Below, one piece after another: positions 35,241 through 47,100 of a DNA stretch of 64,000 nt (within the stretch, counting starts at the first letter, position 1; the number at the start of each line of letters is the position of its first letter). Below the pieces are notes generated by a model that was not told the DNA's origin, ran no database searches, and worked only from the letters and a program-made list of their open reading frames with translations. The position numbers were made by a program, and so were the translations under genes. The DNA is from Cyclaneusma minus (taxonomy: Eukaryota > Ascomycota > Leotiomycetes > Marthamycetales > Marthamycetaceae), in contig JAKZHN010000016.1 in NCBI GenBank assembly GCA_037179335.1, positions 372,001 to 436,000 on the forward strand. Direction: 5' to 3'.

Positions 35241-36204
35241 ATGCAAATCTCCGATTCCACGCTCAAGCGTACAAACCGTCGACACACATCTACTCAAACA
35301 TCTCCAGTCTCCCTCCCCATTCACAGCCCTCTCTGCTCGGTGATTCCTATTATCTCCACAGTCATGCACGACTACAGCTGTACTGTCTCCAATGCTAAAG
35401 AGATCGGAACTGCACCGAATGATGCGAAAGCCCACCATATCAAGGACAAGCACGGCCAAGTTGTGAAATTCAAAATCCCCTTTCCATCATATGGGCGCTG
35501 GTTGCCCTTTACCAGGGTCTCCTCATCTATCTCCGTTCGTACCCCCTACTTCTCAAGACAAGAGGGTTATAGCATCGTGACACTAATTCTCCAACAGCTA
35601 CAAGGTCCAAAGCAGACTCCCAGTTCCTGATACTTCCAACGCCAATATCCCCACTGTCCGTCCCACCTTTCTACCCTCGCGCAAGCCCAGCGAATCTCTC
35701 CGCACAACATGGATAGGCCACGCAACCTTTTTCGTCGAGTTTCCGTCCGGCTTCCGTGCCTTGTTCGACCCAGTTCTGGAAGAAAAGCTCGGTCCGACGG
35801 GGCCTAAGTGCTTTACTCCTGCCGCCTGCCAGGCAGGAGACTTTCCAGCCCTCGATGCTGTTTTTATCAGCCATAACCACCACGACCATTTGTCGTATAC
35901 GACTGTCAAGGAACTTGCTCGTATTTATCCAGGCGTTCATTTCTTCGTTGGTCTTGGGGGCGCAAAGTGGTTTCGAGAGAGTGGCATTGATGCAGTGACG
36001 GAGATGGACTGGTGGGATGAAACCGACGTGCTTTTGGAAAGGACTGTTTCGGGAGTCGAAAAAACTGGCAATGTTCCGGACCGCATTTCCGCCAAGGTCT
36101 CGTGTCTCCCCAGCCAACATGGCTCAATGCGGAACGGAATCGATCGAGATCGCGCCCTATGGGCCTCTTGGGCCATCAGATCTGGTGGCAAATCAGTATG
36201 GTGA
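35241..36204 (+). pseudogene. NAPE-PLD-like metallo-beta-lactamase-fold hydrolase, C-terminally truncated
   Basis: Exons 35241-35516 and 35605-36204 (291 aa); a later ATG at 35364 is also possible. The intron begins GTCTCC and has an ACTAATTC branch sequence. The protein shows the fungal NAPE-hydrolysing phospholipase D pattern: LPVPDTS...PTFLP, then TWIGHATFFVEFPSGFRALF, FDPVLEEK and the metal-binding HNHHDH at about 35873-35890, then SQHGS. It ends at a TGA directly after GGKSVW. In this family that point is followed by the GDTGY metal-ligand motif and a further C-terminal third with the last His ligands; neither appears in any + frame before the next gene. Half of the active site is therefore missing, so I treat it as a truncated gene. 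The intact family acts on membrane N-acyl-phosphatidylethanolamine or related lipids. Confidence 0.65.
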
Positions 36205-36466
36205 AGTCTGAAAACACTGGGAACAATGGTTCGTTGTCGTTCGCGGAAAGATGTTTCAAGTCCCCGTTCCAGAAACCCCCAGTTCTGCACCCTCGAAGCA
36301 TCACGAAGCCATCTCAGAACAAAGAGATCCCACATCGAACCCCCCTGAAACTTCAGATTTCTCTCACGAAGCCGCAGAAATACAATGATGCTTCGACCAG
36401 CCCACTTCATAAAGAGCCATCATCAAAGGTCCCATCCTCCAGCAAACTTCCCTCCCTCTGTACACA

Positions 36467-38137
36467 ATGCCCAGTTCTCCTGCCTCCATGTCCTCTCCCA
36501 AAATGCCTGGCATGTCAATCTGGCAAATGCTTGGTAATCCGAGCGCAACCCTCGGCTCTACTCAACTCACTTCAATCCTGCACGGAAAGCCCGTAATCCC
36601 AGCCCAATCCTGGGCCGAACTCTCACAGCGCAAGACCACGGACCCAGCCAAAGCCACGGATCCAAGAGCGACAAACCCAGTCCAACCCCCCGCAAAAGCC
36701 TTCCCTTCAGCAGCAGCCTCTCCAACCACTGTCCAAGCCCAAATCACACCCCCAACTACCACTCCCTTTCCCCCTTTCCCAATACCGGCCCAAACATCAC
36801 TCAAGCGCCACCCAGCCATAAAGCGCAAACCCATCCGCATCTTAGCCCAAAAATCCACCCACGGCGACCGCTTCGTGCGTCTCATATGGCGAATCATCCA
36901 AGCAGAGAAAACCCTCCGTCTCAAAACCTCCGAAGCACAGTCACTAACCAGCCAACTCTCCGCCTCCGAAGTACTCGTCGCCCAACTCACAAACTCACAC
37001 GATGACCTGGCCGCCCAGTTGCAACTGAACAAGGAGCACAATGCGTCCTTGCAGACAGCTCTCGCCGCCGCCAACAAAGTGGCGCGGGTGCAGATGGAGA
37101 AGTTGAAAGTTGGTGATCACGGCTGCGTATTCGACCATCTCATCTCGCACTCGAGGGAGCAACAGAGGCAGATTCTCGACTTGAAGCAAAGGAGTGTGTT
37201 GAGTGAGCAGAACACCAAAAGTCTTCAGCATCAGCTGAATGAGCGCGAGGCGCAAGTCAAGAACTTGGAGAAACAGAACAGCCAATTCTCCAAAGATCTC
37301 GCCGAAGCCAATGCCAAGATCCTGAAACAGTTTTGGGAGTCACTGCAAAGTCAAGCTATGAAAAACTCGGTAGCGCGCTTGGAGAAAGAATTGTGTGCCG
37401 CGAAAGAAGATGCTGAACACTGCAGAAATCAAAGCATCAAGCAGAGCGAGGAAATCGCCTCTTTGCGCAAAGAGCTCGACGAGGCGCAAAACGCGGTGCA
37501 GATTGCCAGCCAGAAGGAAGTCTCGATGCAGAAGGAGATTGATGACATGAAAGCAGAAGCTGGCAAGACACGAGCAGAATGGCAGGTACAGAACGATCAG
37601 AAAACCCAACTCTTACACCAACAACTCGTCGAGGCTCGCAAGACTGCGGAAGCGGCCGAGGAGCAGCGACTGAAGCACCAGCACGACATCCCACTCCTAT
37701 CTCAACAACGCGAACAAGAAAGAAAAACGAACCAAATGCTCACAATGGAGTTGTTGAGAGCAGAAGCGAAGCTTGAGCAGGAAACGCAGCAGTGGATAAA
37801 GGTGCTTGAGGAGCTAAAGACGACACAAGAACGATACGTTGGGATTCTTGAGAGGCGAGCCTGTGCGAGAGAAACAGAATTGCTCGAGCGACTGGAGGAG
37901 GTGCAGAGTAAGCGTGGGGTTTGGCAGTTCGTGAAACGGAGGAGTGGCAGTCAGGGAACGAGTCAGGGGCTGGACAAGGGAGAGATGAAGGTGTACAAGG
38001 AACCGGGGAAAGTGAAGAAGTTCTTTGGACTGGGAAAGTCAAAGGGGAAGAGAGGACAGATGATGGTGAACGGAGAGTGGGAAGTCGTGGATAGAGTGTC
38101 TCGGGACTCGACAGGTTCGACTTCGAGTTCGGGGTGA
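36467..38137 (+). CDS. coiled-coil protein with Pro/Ala-rich N-terminus
   Basis: Single exon of 556 aa from ATG 36467. Residues 1-110 are Ser/Pro/Thr/Ala-rich and probably disordered. A basic patch (KRHPAIKRKPIRILAQK, about 113-129) leads into a long coiled coil (about 145-475) with heptads such as LNEREAQVKNLEKQNSQFSK. The tail (about 480-556) is basic with GLGKSKGKRGQ and ends VVDRVSRDSTGSTSSSG. It starts 262 bp after the truncated hydrolase on the same strand. No named family recognised; a cytoskeletal, septal or tethering role is possible but unproven. It shows no specific resemblance to the coiled-coil pair at 21-24 kb. Confidence 0.7.
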   Translation: MPSSPASMSSPKMPGMSIWQMLGNPSATLGSTQLTSILHGKPVIPAQSWAELSQRKTTDPAKATDPRATNPVQPPAKAFPSAAASPTTVQAQITPPTTTPFPPFPIPAQTSLKRHPAIKRKPIRILAQKSTHGDRFVRLIWRIIQAEKTLRLKTSEAQSLTSQLSASEVLVAQLTNSHDDLAAQLQLNKEHNASLQTALAAANKVARVQMEKLKVGDHGCVFDHLISHSREQQRQILDLKQRSVLSEQNTKSLQHQLNEREAQVKNLEKQNSQFSKDLAEANAKILKQFWESLQSQAMKNSVARLEKELCAAKEDAEHCRNQSIKQSEEIASLRKELDEAQNAVQIASQKEVSMQKEIDDMKAEAGKTRAEWQVQNDQKTQLLHQQLVEARKTAEAAEEQRLKHQHDIPLLSQQREQERKTNQMLTMELLRAEAKLEQETQQWIKVLEELKTTQERYVGILERRACARETELLERLEEVQSKRGVWQFVKRRSGSQGTSQGLDKGEMKVYKEPGKVKKFFGLGKSKGKRGQMMVNGEWEVVDRVSRDSTGSTSSSG

Positions 38138-39069
38138 GCTGAGCGAAAGGGTCTTTTTTTCTGTAATTTAGGTATTTGACAGTCTTTTCTTTTGGAAAAT
38201 AGTCCCGGGTCCTGAATAAAATTTAAATACCTAGATACTCATTCCTCGCCTTCGTCATGGTCTGCTTAAAGCCTTGAAGTTTGGTACAAATCGCGAGCTG
38301 GATGGTCGAAATTTTAGTGTTACGTCCCCGGCAAGCGACGGTCCCCACAAAACTCCTCACCACCAAAAAACATCGCAAAACATACAACAGCAGGTATTCG
38401 CTGGTGGTCACCCACCACCCAACTACTAATCTGCCGATCTGAGGCTTATGTATGCAAGAGCGGACGGGTTTGCCAGTTCTCCTCAGTCTATGATCGTATG
38501 TGCTGATTTTCTTCGCGAGCAGCGTTATTTCGGAACTTCCTGCCACGGACATCACTCTAACCACGACCACAGTCCCTAATCTCGCCGTCATACCGTGGAG
38601 CTAAAAGCTGACAAGGCATTTCTATTGATTCACAGCGCATATACAAGACGATCGACATATTCAAACAATATAAAAGCCGTGTTATTGATGAGTATCTACT
38701 AAACTAGCAGTATGTCGTACGACCATAGCTTTCCACCCGGTATGGCAACCTAATATATGATAGCCAGTGCCCTAAAAATAGCAAGCAAGAACATAGCGAC
38801 TTCTTGTGTTCCTCCCCGCGCCTCATGCCCATGATCTCCGTCCTCATATATCATATATTCGTGTATCAGCTCCAAATTTTCGTAAACGCCTGCAAAATCA
38901 GAAATTCCAAGCCCTGCCAAATATGAAGCCCCGACCGAGTGAGAAGTTCGTGGATGATCGTGAAATCGTAAAGGGAAAGGCGTATGTGTAGTCGGTGAGT
39001 CGAAGTGAAGTTGACGAGTCAACCTGTAGTTGGCGAGACCCTCCGATGATGATTGACATGTTGGTGCCA
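38138..39069. other. convergent intergenic region
   Basis: Lies between two convergent genes and contains their 3' sequences. Frames of up to 122 aa on the - strand have no domain support. No RNA gene seen. Confidence 0.6.
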
Positions 39070-42000
39070 TTAGACACCATCCACAAGAACCATACGTTCC
39101 TCATCATCATCACTCAAAGGAAAATCCACCTCTTCACCACCATCCCACATCTCCTCGTCACTATCCGGATCAGCCCTCAGAGAGCCTCCGTCTTCTTCCT
39201 CGGCACCGTTCTCGCTGCTACCTCTTTCAGTCACAGTCTCATCATCATCATCATCATCAAAACTCATAAGATCACCCTCCTGCGCAGTTCCCACCGAGCC
39301 CCCACTCGGCGTCATGACAGGAGCTCTTCCCGCCACGCCCTTCCCCTTACCCACATAATCCTCCTCATCATTCGAGAACGCACCCTCGCTCGACACACTA
39401 GGTGTATAGATCATCGTTCCCTCACTCATCGAGCTCATCGTGCCATCATCCGAGTACACCCGTCTGCGATCCCGATGATCAGAGAACCCATTCTCAACAC
39501 CCATGCTACTATGCACACTCTCGCTCCGTCCATCCCAATCGCTTGCCGTACCTGTGCTGCTAGCACTCGAAAAGCCAGTATGAAAACTCGGGCCAGGACC
39601 ATTGGGACCAAGATCAGTAGCAGGAATTTGATCTCCAAAGACACCGCCCGTGCCATCATCAAGACCGCCAGCCCAGAGAGGAAGGAATTTGAATTCGTCC
39701 GAACCGAGACAGAGGATTGTGTCAGTCAGAGCAATGTCGAAGCCCATATCGCCGGGATTCAGCATGTCGCAAGCGGTGTGGTAGATATGGTTTTGCACTT
39801 CGCCGAAGAACTGGGAAAGGTTGAAGCCTAAGCCTTTGGGGGCGTCGTATGGTGGATCGGTCCGGGTGGGAAGCTTGACGGCGAGATTTTCGTAAGCCGT
39901 CCAGGCTGCCGTGGCGTCTTTGCCATCGGCGAAATTCTTCGGGGACGCGGGCTGGCCTTTAGGGAGGTATGGAAAGTATGGCTTCAAGGACGATGCGAGG
40001 GATGAGGCGAAGGAATAGTAGGAGGCGGAGGCGTTCTCTTTCTTGATGTTCGTCGAGTCGACAGTCTTGACGCTTTCAGCATCCTCGGATTTACCACAGA
40101 AGGCTCCAGCTGGCTTGTCCAGGTTTTCCAAGGGCCTATTGTAGGGGCTGGCATCATCGAAGTAGTTTCGGGCATTCCTGTAGGCATCGGCAAAATTGAC
40201 TTTTCTTGGGGCACACTGGGAATTCTTTAGAGCTTGGGCACGATCCTTGTCAGAGGAGGAACCCTGAAGGGCCGAGATGTCGCTACGAGGCGTAGGGTCA
40301 GCTAAACGCGGATGTTTTGGCCCAGGCATGACACTCTCGGAATCCTCATTCAGCTTATGAGCGGCGAGTAAAATGTCATCAAATATGACTGCGGTGACGC
40401 CGTACTTCTGCGCCAGGAGACTGGAGGGTGTGAGTACGTCTCTGATATTGTTCGGGAAGAATGTGTCATCGTTGATGGACAGCACTTCAAGCTTTCTCCA
40501 GAAAGCAGTCGTGAGCAGTCGTTCGTCGGGGTGCAGGCATTCATAGATACGTCTAAAGTCTACTTCGGCGATAGGGTTCTTGTGAGAAGGAGTATGCATG
40601 AATCGCTCGATACGGCGATGGTCCGTCATTGTAGGTGCGTCCCTCGGGCCAAGGTCCCGACCCAGCTGATAGAGAATTCGACTTCGGACATAGTTTCGAA
40701 GTAAAGCCACCAGACGGGCAATGTTGGCTCGTTGTCTCCCAAGAGTGATGACATCGAAACCCCGCATTCCTAGCTGTTGCTCGAACTCCATGATCTTCTG
40801 ATACTCGGTGGTGTCCTCAAACCAACTCATCCTTTCGTCGATGAGTGATTCGAAAGCAGCATGGATCCTGTCAGCGAACGTCGTGGCGGCATTTTCGATG
40901 AGATCTCGGAGGTCTTCGCCAATCTCTTCTCGAAGGCGACCAAATCGGTTGTACTTCGCATCGTTGGCATCTGTCTTACCGAGAGATCTGGAGACCCGAG
41001 ACAGCGCTTCTTCACTAACGAGAATGGAGAATGCGGATCGAGTAAGCGTAGCACATTCCAGTCCCATGCCGATTTTGAATGTTGCCTCTGGTAGAATCTC
41101 GATGAACTGGCAGTTCGGGTCTGCCAGAAGCCAAGTCAGAATATGGTCCACTACAACGCGGCGGCAGTCGAAGAAAACTGCCAGTACGAAGAGTGTATGG
41201 ACCTTGACCGCCGAGTCGAGCTTGACATCTCTGCCTTGGATCATCTTCAGAAGTCTCTCGATTCCAACCCGGTGCCTGACAGCACTGTATTCTTCGGGGA
41301 CTGCAGCCTCACCGTGGCTTTCGCGCCACTCACGTATACGTCGCTCCTCATCTTTCTCCCACTGCTTCTTGCTCTGTTCTACTGCTCTGTCAAAGTCGGT
41401 GATAGTCGCGAAATCTGACGAATTTGGAGCGGGCGGCATATAAGGTCCAGGAATTGCCGAGGGTTCTGCGGTCTGAGTCTCCAGTACTTCTTCCAAGGTT
41501 TGGCTGGCTTGACCACTCGTATCCTCTCTGCCCAAAACGAGTCCTGGGGCAACACGAAGACGGTCGTATGACTTGTACCACATGCGCACGCCAGGTGAGC
41601 ACATTAGGTCCGCAGTAAGACTCACAGCCTCGTCCCCTTCGCCTGGTGGAGTAAGATCAAGCACATACTTGATACCGGGCGGCAAGTGTCTCACAAGGCC
41701 TTTCCGTCGAAGGATACGGAATTGCTTGTCGGGGCCCAAGAGCTTTTCGAATACCTTGGAGCCGGTATCCAGCAGCTTGCGGCTACGAACACGAAGACTG
41801 GGTAAGCGTGGTCCGATGCTATCAATGTCTCGAGCCCAGACGGTTTCCTCCTGTTCTGGGGGATCAATGAACACCAGTGTATCGCCTTCCAACAGTTGCT
41901 TCTTTGCAAGCTCCACATTCTCGTAGTCTCGCTTCCGTAGCTCTTTTTGGCTTCTGACCGTCTTGACCAACTCTGCTGTGTCATAGTCATCGTCGTCATC

Positions 42001-42333
42001 GTCGTCATCACTTGTAGGCGAGTAATGCGGCAAAGTGGCTTTAGTCGATGTTCCAATGAGTGGGGGCAGGTTAGTGCGCCAGAACAGCGGTTCTCCAGAT
42101 GTCGTAGTAACTCCAGCAACATAGCCATTCCCATCTTGTCCAGGTCGAAGCGGAAGAGTGGGTTTCCTCGAGGAGGTTCCGTTGCCCTGTGCCGTTGGAG
42201 GAATCGGCGTATCGCTCGTGTCTGTGGAATTTGGTTGAGGTCCAGCATTTCGAATCGGCAGGCTCGTCAGATAAGTCGGGGAAGCTGAGTCATCCGACAC
42301 GGCCTCGCTAGGTTGTTCGTGGCTCGAAGACAT
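39070..42333 (-). CDS. large conserved-type fungal protein with acidic tail
   Basis: Single exon of 1087 aa from ATG 42333. Residues 1-110 are Ser/Thr/Pro-rich and followed by an eight-Asp run (about 109-116). A folded region follows with LVFIDPPEQEETVWARDI and LLDTGSKVFEKLLGPDKQFRILRRKGL, LPPGIKYVLDLTPPGEGDEAV, a pattern I recognise from uncharacterised Pezizomycotina proteins. A long helical middle part (about 300-650) and a low-complexity acidic end (DDDDDDE, SDEEMWDGGEEVDFPLSDDDEE) complete it. No catalytic motif or membrane segment is visible, so I give no function. The first part resembles the presentation of BTB-like fungal proteins, but I cannot show that. It diverges from URB1 across 1.84 kb. 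Confidence 0.75.
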   Translation of the reverse strand: MSSSHEQPSEAVSDDSASPTYLTSLPIRNAGPQPNSTDTSDTPIPPTAQGNGTSSRKPTLPLRPGQDGNGYVAGVTTTSGEPLFWRTNLPPLIGTSTKATLPHYSPTSDDDDDDDDYDTAELVKTVRSQKELRKRDYENVELAKKQLLEGDTLVFIDPPEQEETVWARDIDSIGPRLPSLRVRSRKLLDTGSKVFEKLLGPDKQFRILRRKGLVRHLPPGIKYVLDLTPPGEGDEAVSLTADLMCSPGVRMWYKSYDRLRVAPGLVLGREDTSGQASQTLEEVLETQTAEPSAIPGPYMPPAPNSSDFATITDFDRAVEQSKKQWEKDEERRIREWRESHGEAAVPEEYSAVRHRVGIERLLKMIQGRDVKLDSAVKVHTLFVLAVFFDCRRVVVDHILTWLLADPNCQFIEILPEATFKIGMGLECATLTRSAFSILVSEEALSRVSRSLGKTDANDAKYNRFGRLREEIGEDLRDLIENAATTFADRIHAAFESLIDERMSWFEDTTEYQKIMEFEQQLGMRGFDVITLGRQRANIARLVALLRNYVRSRILYQLGRDLGPRDAPTMTDHRRIERFMHTPSHKNPIAEVDFRRIYECLHPDERLLTTAFWRKLEVLSINDDTFFPNNIRDVLTPSSLLAQKYGVTAVIFDDILLAAHKLNEDSESVMPGPKHPRLADPTPRSDISALQGSSSDKDRAQALKNSQCAPRKVNFADAYRNARNYFDDASPYNRPLENLDKPAGAFCGKSEDAESVKTVDSTNIKKENASASYYSFASSLASSLKPYFPYLPKGQPASPKNFADGKDATAAWTAYENLAVKLPTRTDPPYDAPKGLGFNLSQFFGEVQNHIYHTACDMLNPGDMGFDIALTDTILCLGSDEFKFLPLWAGGLDDGTGGVFGDQIPATDLGPNGPGPSFHTGFSSASSTGTASDWDGRSESVHSSMGVENGFSDHRDRRRVYSDDGTMSSMSEGTMIYTPSVSSEGAFSNDEEDYVGKGKGVAGRAPVMTPSGGSVGTAQEGDLMSFDDDDDDETVTERGSSENGAEEEDGGSLRADPDSDEEMWDGGEEVDFPLSDDDEERMVLVDGV

Positions 42334-44173
42334 CCTGGGCGAGATTCTGTGTGACTATTAGTGTTTGACTTGCTAGGTTGTTTGTTCTCAGCACTGCCAA
42401 CGAAGTTTGATCATAGATGGATTGCAGCTTCTGAGCTTCGCGTTGTCCTAGTGACTTGGACAGGGACGTGAAGACTGGAAAGGCCTTTGCAGAGAAGGCC
42501 GAGGGACCTTGAACGGAACAGAGATGTTGGCAGATAGGTGCAGAAGGATGCGTACCAATGCTTTGCACGATGGCAGACTCGAGCTGCAGATGGCCCAGGC
42601 CGAATGATTCACAACTTGCGTCTTGGATACAGAAGAGGGCCAGGGGTAGTGGCTTGGAAGTCGGGAGATGGCAGAATTGACAATGGCAAGTTGGAGTTCA
42701 CGAACGAGGCTCGGGGTGGTTGATGCAGGCTGTTGCCTACAGTTGCATGCACCTACCTCCTAGGTACACGTGAGCATGGTCGACCACCAAATGCTTCTTC
42801 TCAGGCGCAAGCTTCAAAGGCCACGGTATGGTCTGCAGAGGTGCCAGTTGTTGACTTGACGGTCATGTGTGTCCATAGAAGATTGTTCTCAATCACATCG
42901 TGTTGCGGCTGAAGTCCAGGTCCTCCAGTGTCCCCCACCTTGTAAGACGCGGCATCGCCATGTGGTGTGTCGTCTCTTGATTTGTCCGTAGCCGACGATT
43001 CATTGTCTGAAGAGGCAATGCATGTGCAATTCAAGGCAAGAAGCCGCTGCAACAAGAATTCGGGCACCTCTTGTGAGAGATTGACTTTTGAGTAGTTGAT
43101 GTTTTGGTATTTTTTGACACATTCGTGGCTCGTACCGCACAGATCATTCTGTGGCAAATGCAGCCCCAGATGGGAGATCCACCTCCGCATATATGATCGT
43201 CACTCTCCAGACAACACCACCAAATGAATTAACAAACACCACGCACTGAAAGATTGAAACAGCTTGAAGAGCCGAGAACAGGAAGAAAAAGTCTGGAAAC
43301 CAGAAACTACGGAATAAAGTTGATAATGACAGAATTATACCGGGAGTGCGAAAAGAGTGAATGAAAATGAAGAAATCGCTCATACAACGACCAGAAACAC
43401 AACATGGAATCCTACATACATGATACGTCCATGTTTCAAAGAACATAGTCGGGGGCAGATCATCTGAAAAGACAAAGAAAGGTGCCTATTTTGAGTGTAT
43501 GTCCATATATGATATGCCTCGTAGATGGTTGGGGCAGAGCTGAGCCGTCATCGGCTGTGGCACATCGTCTTGGTCTGGGGCCTATCGTAGTCTTCTGCCA
43601 TGGATTCGGATAGTATGTTCAAGCGAGGATAAAAATTGAAGATGTTGCGCATGGCAGCGGACAAGACTCTAAAAGCTCCCTGGGACACAGACTTGGTTAT
43701 GACTCTTGCTCGACTGCAGGCTGCTAAAAGCAAACCAAGTGAATGCAAGCTACGCAAGCTACTCAGTACTTAGTACTAGAGCCAATTTGAAACTACCTCC
43801 GGGCGGAATTGATCATCTAGAGACAGGGAAACTGGTGGTGCTTCTTCGAGGTGTGAGAAGCGTCTGCCGAGAATCAGAAAATACTACAGAGAACAGAATG
43901 CTGTCATTGCTCTTTTTTTTTCCAGCAACGCTTGACGACTCGGAGATGGTGGACTTGCAGAGTGTTCGTCGTGGAAGAACATGTGAGGTTCATCCTGAAG
44001 ACTTGAGATTGACGCCAAGCTGCCACGAAATATGATTGGTCGGCGGTGAGCCCCACTCGGATCAGCCTCGCATCACAGCCTCGAATTATTTTCCTGCCAG
44101 ACTTTCACAACGGAATTCCCAACTTTTCCAAGAGTCGACACCGTTCGACATATTGCGTGAGCCGACAGCAATC
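42334..44173. other. divergent intergenic region between acidic protein gene and URB1
   Basis: 1.84 kb. The part up to about 42570 is probably the 5' leader of the acidic-protein gene. A 129-aa - strand frame (42801-43190, ATG start, several Cys) is the only frame that might be a small gene; I find no signal peptide, domain or splice support and do not call it. The rest shows nothing. Confidence 0.5.
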
Positions 44174-47100
44174 ATGGGAAAACGAGAGACTCACCCATCT
44201 GGGGATGATGGAGAACAGGCTTCATTGAAGCGCCAGAAGATCCGGCATGTGGCCACCTCCAGCGAAGACGTTCAATCATCCCGCCAGCTGCGCCAGCTGC
44301 TGGCTTTCGATCCAGATGCAGGTCGCTCAAAACATGGTGAGAATTGCTGCTCTCTGCTACCAAGTTCGATATGCTAATGATGTTGGAAAGGCATCCAATC
44401 ATTCAAAGCTTTCCTCGAAGGACTCCCCGAAGCGGCCAACCTACATCACTATACCATCTTGAAAGAATACCTGCAGTCGCAAAAACCCGAGGACGAGGAA
44501 GACAAGACGGCTGTTTTCCTGCCCGATCTGATGCAAACCTGGTCCTTCGCCTCGCAATCGAATAACGAGACTCTTTTGTCTGCCGTCCCTGCCGTACTTG
44601 CGCTTCTCCTGCGTAGTATCTCGTCCATACTCGAATTCTCTCCTTACGCTGTGGGAATCGGACGCACAATACTCCAAAAGTCCCAGATAGAGATTGTGTC
44701 ACACGGCCTATCCGCGAACAAGAACAAGGACCATCTCATATCGCCCTGCCTTCGCCTTCTGAAAGAGATAGTCACCTTGGATGGCGGGCTTTTGGCCAAA
44801 CAAGCTTTCCGAGGGAGAGAACACACGTTGAAGAACCTGGCGAGGAATTTGGGTCTCCGCTATGAGGGTGATACAGTGGAGGACAAACGACGGCCTTCAA
44901 TTCGCACCCACGCGCTGCGTTTGTTGCTCTCGTTCCTCCGATTCTTGCCGTCCGATTCGAAGAAGGAGCTCCTTAATCATCGTGACATCGTTGCCAGTAT
45001 TACTCGGGACATACTTGGAGATCCATCCTATCTGATAGCGGAGACTTTAGGCGTCATAAAGGTCCATGTTCTACAAGACACAGATTTGCCCAGAGATGCC
45101 AAGGTGAAATTGATGAACCCTTACAGTCTACAGAGAATTGCCACTCTGTACAATCATCCGGAGCCAATTGAGGAGTCTGAACCCGAGACCAAGCCGCTTG
45201 ATACTGTCGTCCACGAGTTTCTCATGCTGGCCTGTACATCTTCAGATGTTGGGATCCTTACTCGGCAGACTGGGATGTATCCGCGCGGTGTTGATCCTGA
45301 TGTTACAACTGGTAGTGGCGGCAAGAAATTCATTGACCTCGGCCTTGAGAGCATCGGATGGGCTAAGAAGTTTACTGATGAAGTTCCCGTACGCAATACG
45401 ATTTTGTCCGAGTTCATACAGAAGCTCAAGCCATGGGCTAATCTCAAGCACTCCGAGCTTGTTATCGCAATCTTCGAGAAAGCCCCTGAGCTCATCGCGG
45501 ACTACTTCTTCAAGAACAAGTCTTTCTCATTCGACCCAAAAGTCACCTCGACCTGGATGGGATACGCTGCATTCGTCTTCTCCACCGTTCAGCTTCCATT
45601 CCCTGCCTACTTTGGACATCGCGACCAATACGCGCGATTACCTCCGCCTACATCAATTGTCATCGAGAGCATCCTCCCGAAAAGTGTGACGCAAAAGAGC
45701 CTGAGCAAGTGTTTGAACAACAACTCCGACTTGGTCACATTTTTCGGTATTCGTCTACTCATCGTAGCCTTCAGCAAGCTGCAGGACGCCATTCGCTGCT
45801 ACCGGGAAGCATCGGCAGATTCTTCGTCTGTATGGAGCCAAGCCGAGAAGCGACTGTTGGAGGAATTCTACCTCAGATGTCCTCCGATGAAGGACGTCAT
45901 TGCCAGTTTTAGGAACATCCCCGAGACAAACTTGATGCAGAGAGAGGCTGCTATCAAGTTGCTGGCGAAATACTACGATCTGGCGCCTCAACTTGCTCTG
46001 GAAGAGAAGTTCGACGTCTCTTCCGCTCTGACGAAATCCCTTCTCAGCTTGAACACCGACAAAACCCCCTCAGCAGACCGTGCACTGCGTTTGTTGGAGG
46101 CGGAACATCTCTTCTTCATCGCTCATCGCTCTCCAGGCATGCGCTGGTTCAACAAAGCAGGCGGACTCGACTCTTCTCCCCTGATCGCAATGCTGATTCT
46201 TGCCTGTGAGGAATCTACAGATATACCTCTGTCGAACCTCCATTCTCTGCTCGAGTCCGTTCTCAAGGAAAACCAGGTACTGCAAAGTTATACCTCTGCT
46301 TCTCCTCTCGATGCTCTGATTGTGGCATTGAAGAAATGCAACGGAAGTGCGAAGGTGTTCGAGTTCTTGGAAAATTGTGTTCTCCGTTGCACAACAGCCC
46401 CAATCAAGTATATCGACGCCCTCGATAATATTGTCGAGGAGACACACACCAAGAAACCACGAGATGAGGCACTCAAGAGCTGCCATATCAGTCTCCTTCA
46501 CCTAGTAATCGAAGAGCAGTGGCCCTTTGTGGTGAAGGCTGGCGACCAGACCGATATCTCGAACATTGCCACTTTCATCTCTTACTACATCGCCGGGTCC
46601 TTGAAAATTGAGGAAGACAAGAAAGTCCTGAAAGTCCTTACAAAAAGACTTGCAGAGCAGCTTCCCGAAGGGAACAAAGCCCGAAAAACTATCGAGCGCT
46701 CTCGCAAGCAGGTTGGCGCTATTGAAATTGCTCCAGCCAAGTCTCAAGCTCCCAAACAGACAGCTGGAAAGGCTGCGACTACTGATGGGCAAAGCGAGAA
46801 AGACACCGAAATCCTGTCTTTCATGCTACAACCCCCAACGCCTCTTGACCCCAAAGCGCTATCCCGCTGGACATCCAAAGAGCTCGCCGAAATCATAGAA
46901 GAAGGCCACCTTTCCTCTCTAATCATGCTCCTTTCCTCCCCCGACGTCGGCACCCGCAAAGAGGCCCTCACAAACCTCCACAAACTCTCGCTCAAGCTCA
47001 AAGAATCCAGTTACGAAGAGAAAGAGCAAATCTGGCTCCTTCTCTGCGAACTCTGCGAAACAGCTCGGCCACACATTCCGCAGAAGCCCCTGCCTTCAAA

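Noticed and set aside
42801..43190. 129-aa - strand frame in the URB1 divergent promoter region
   Set aside because: ATG start and several Cys, but no signal peptide, domain, intron or paralogue to support it.
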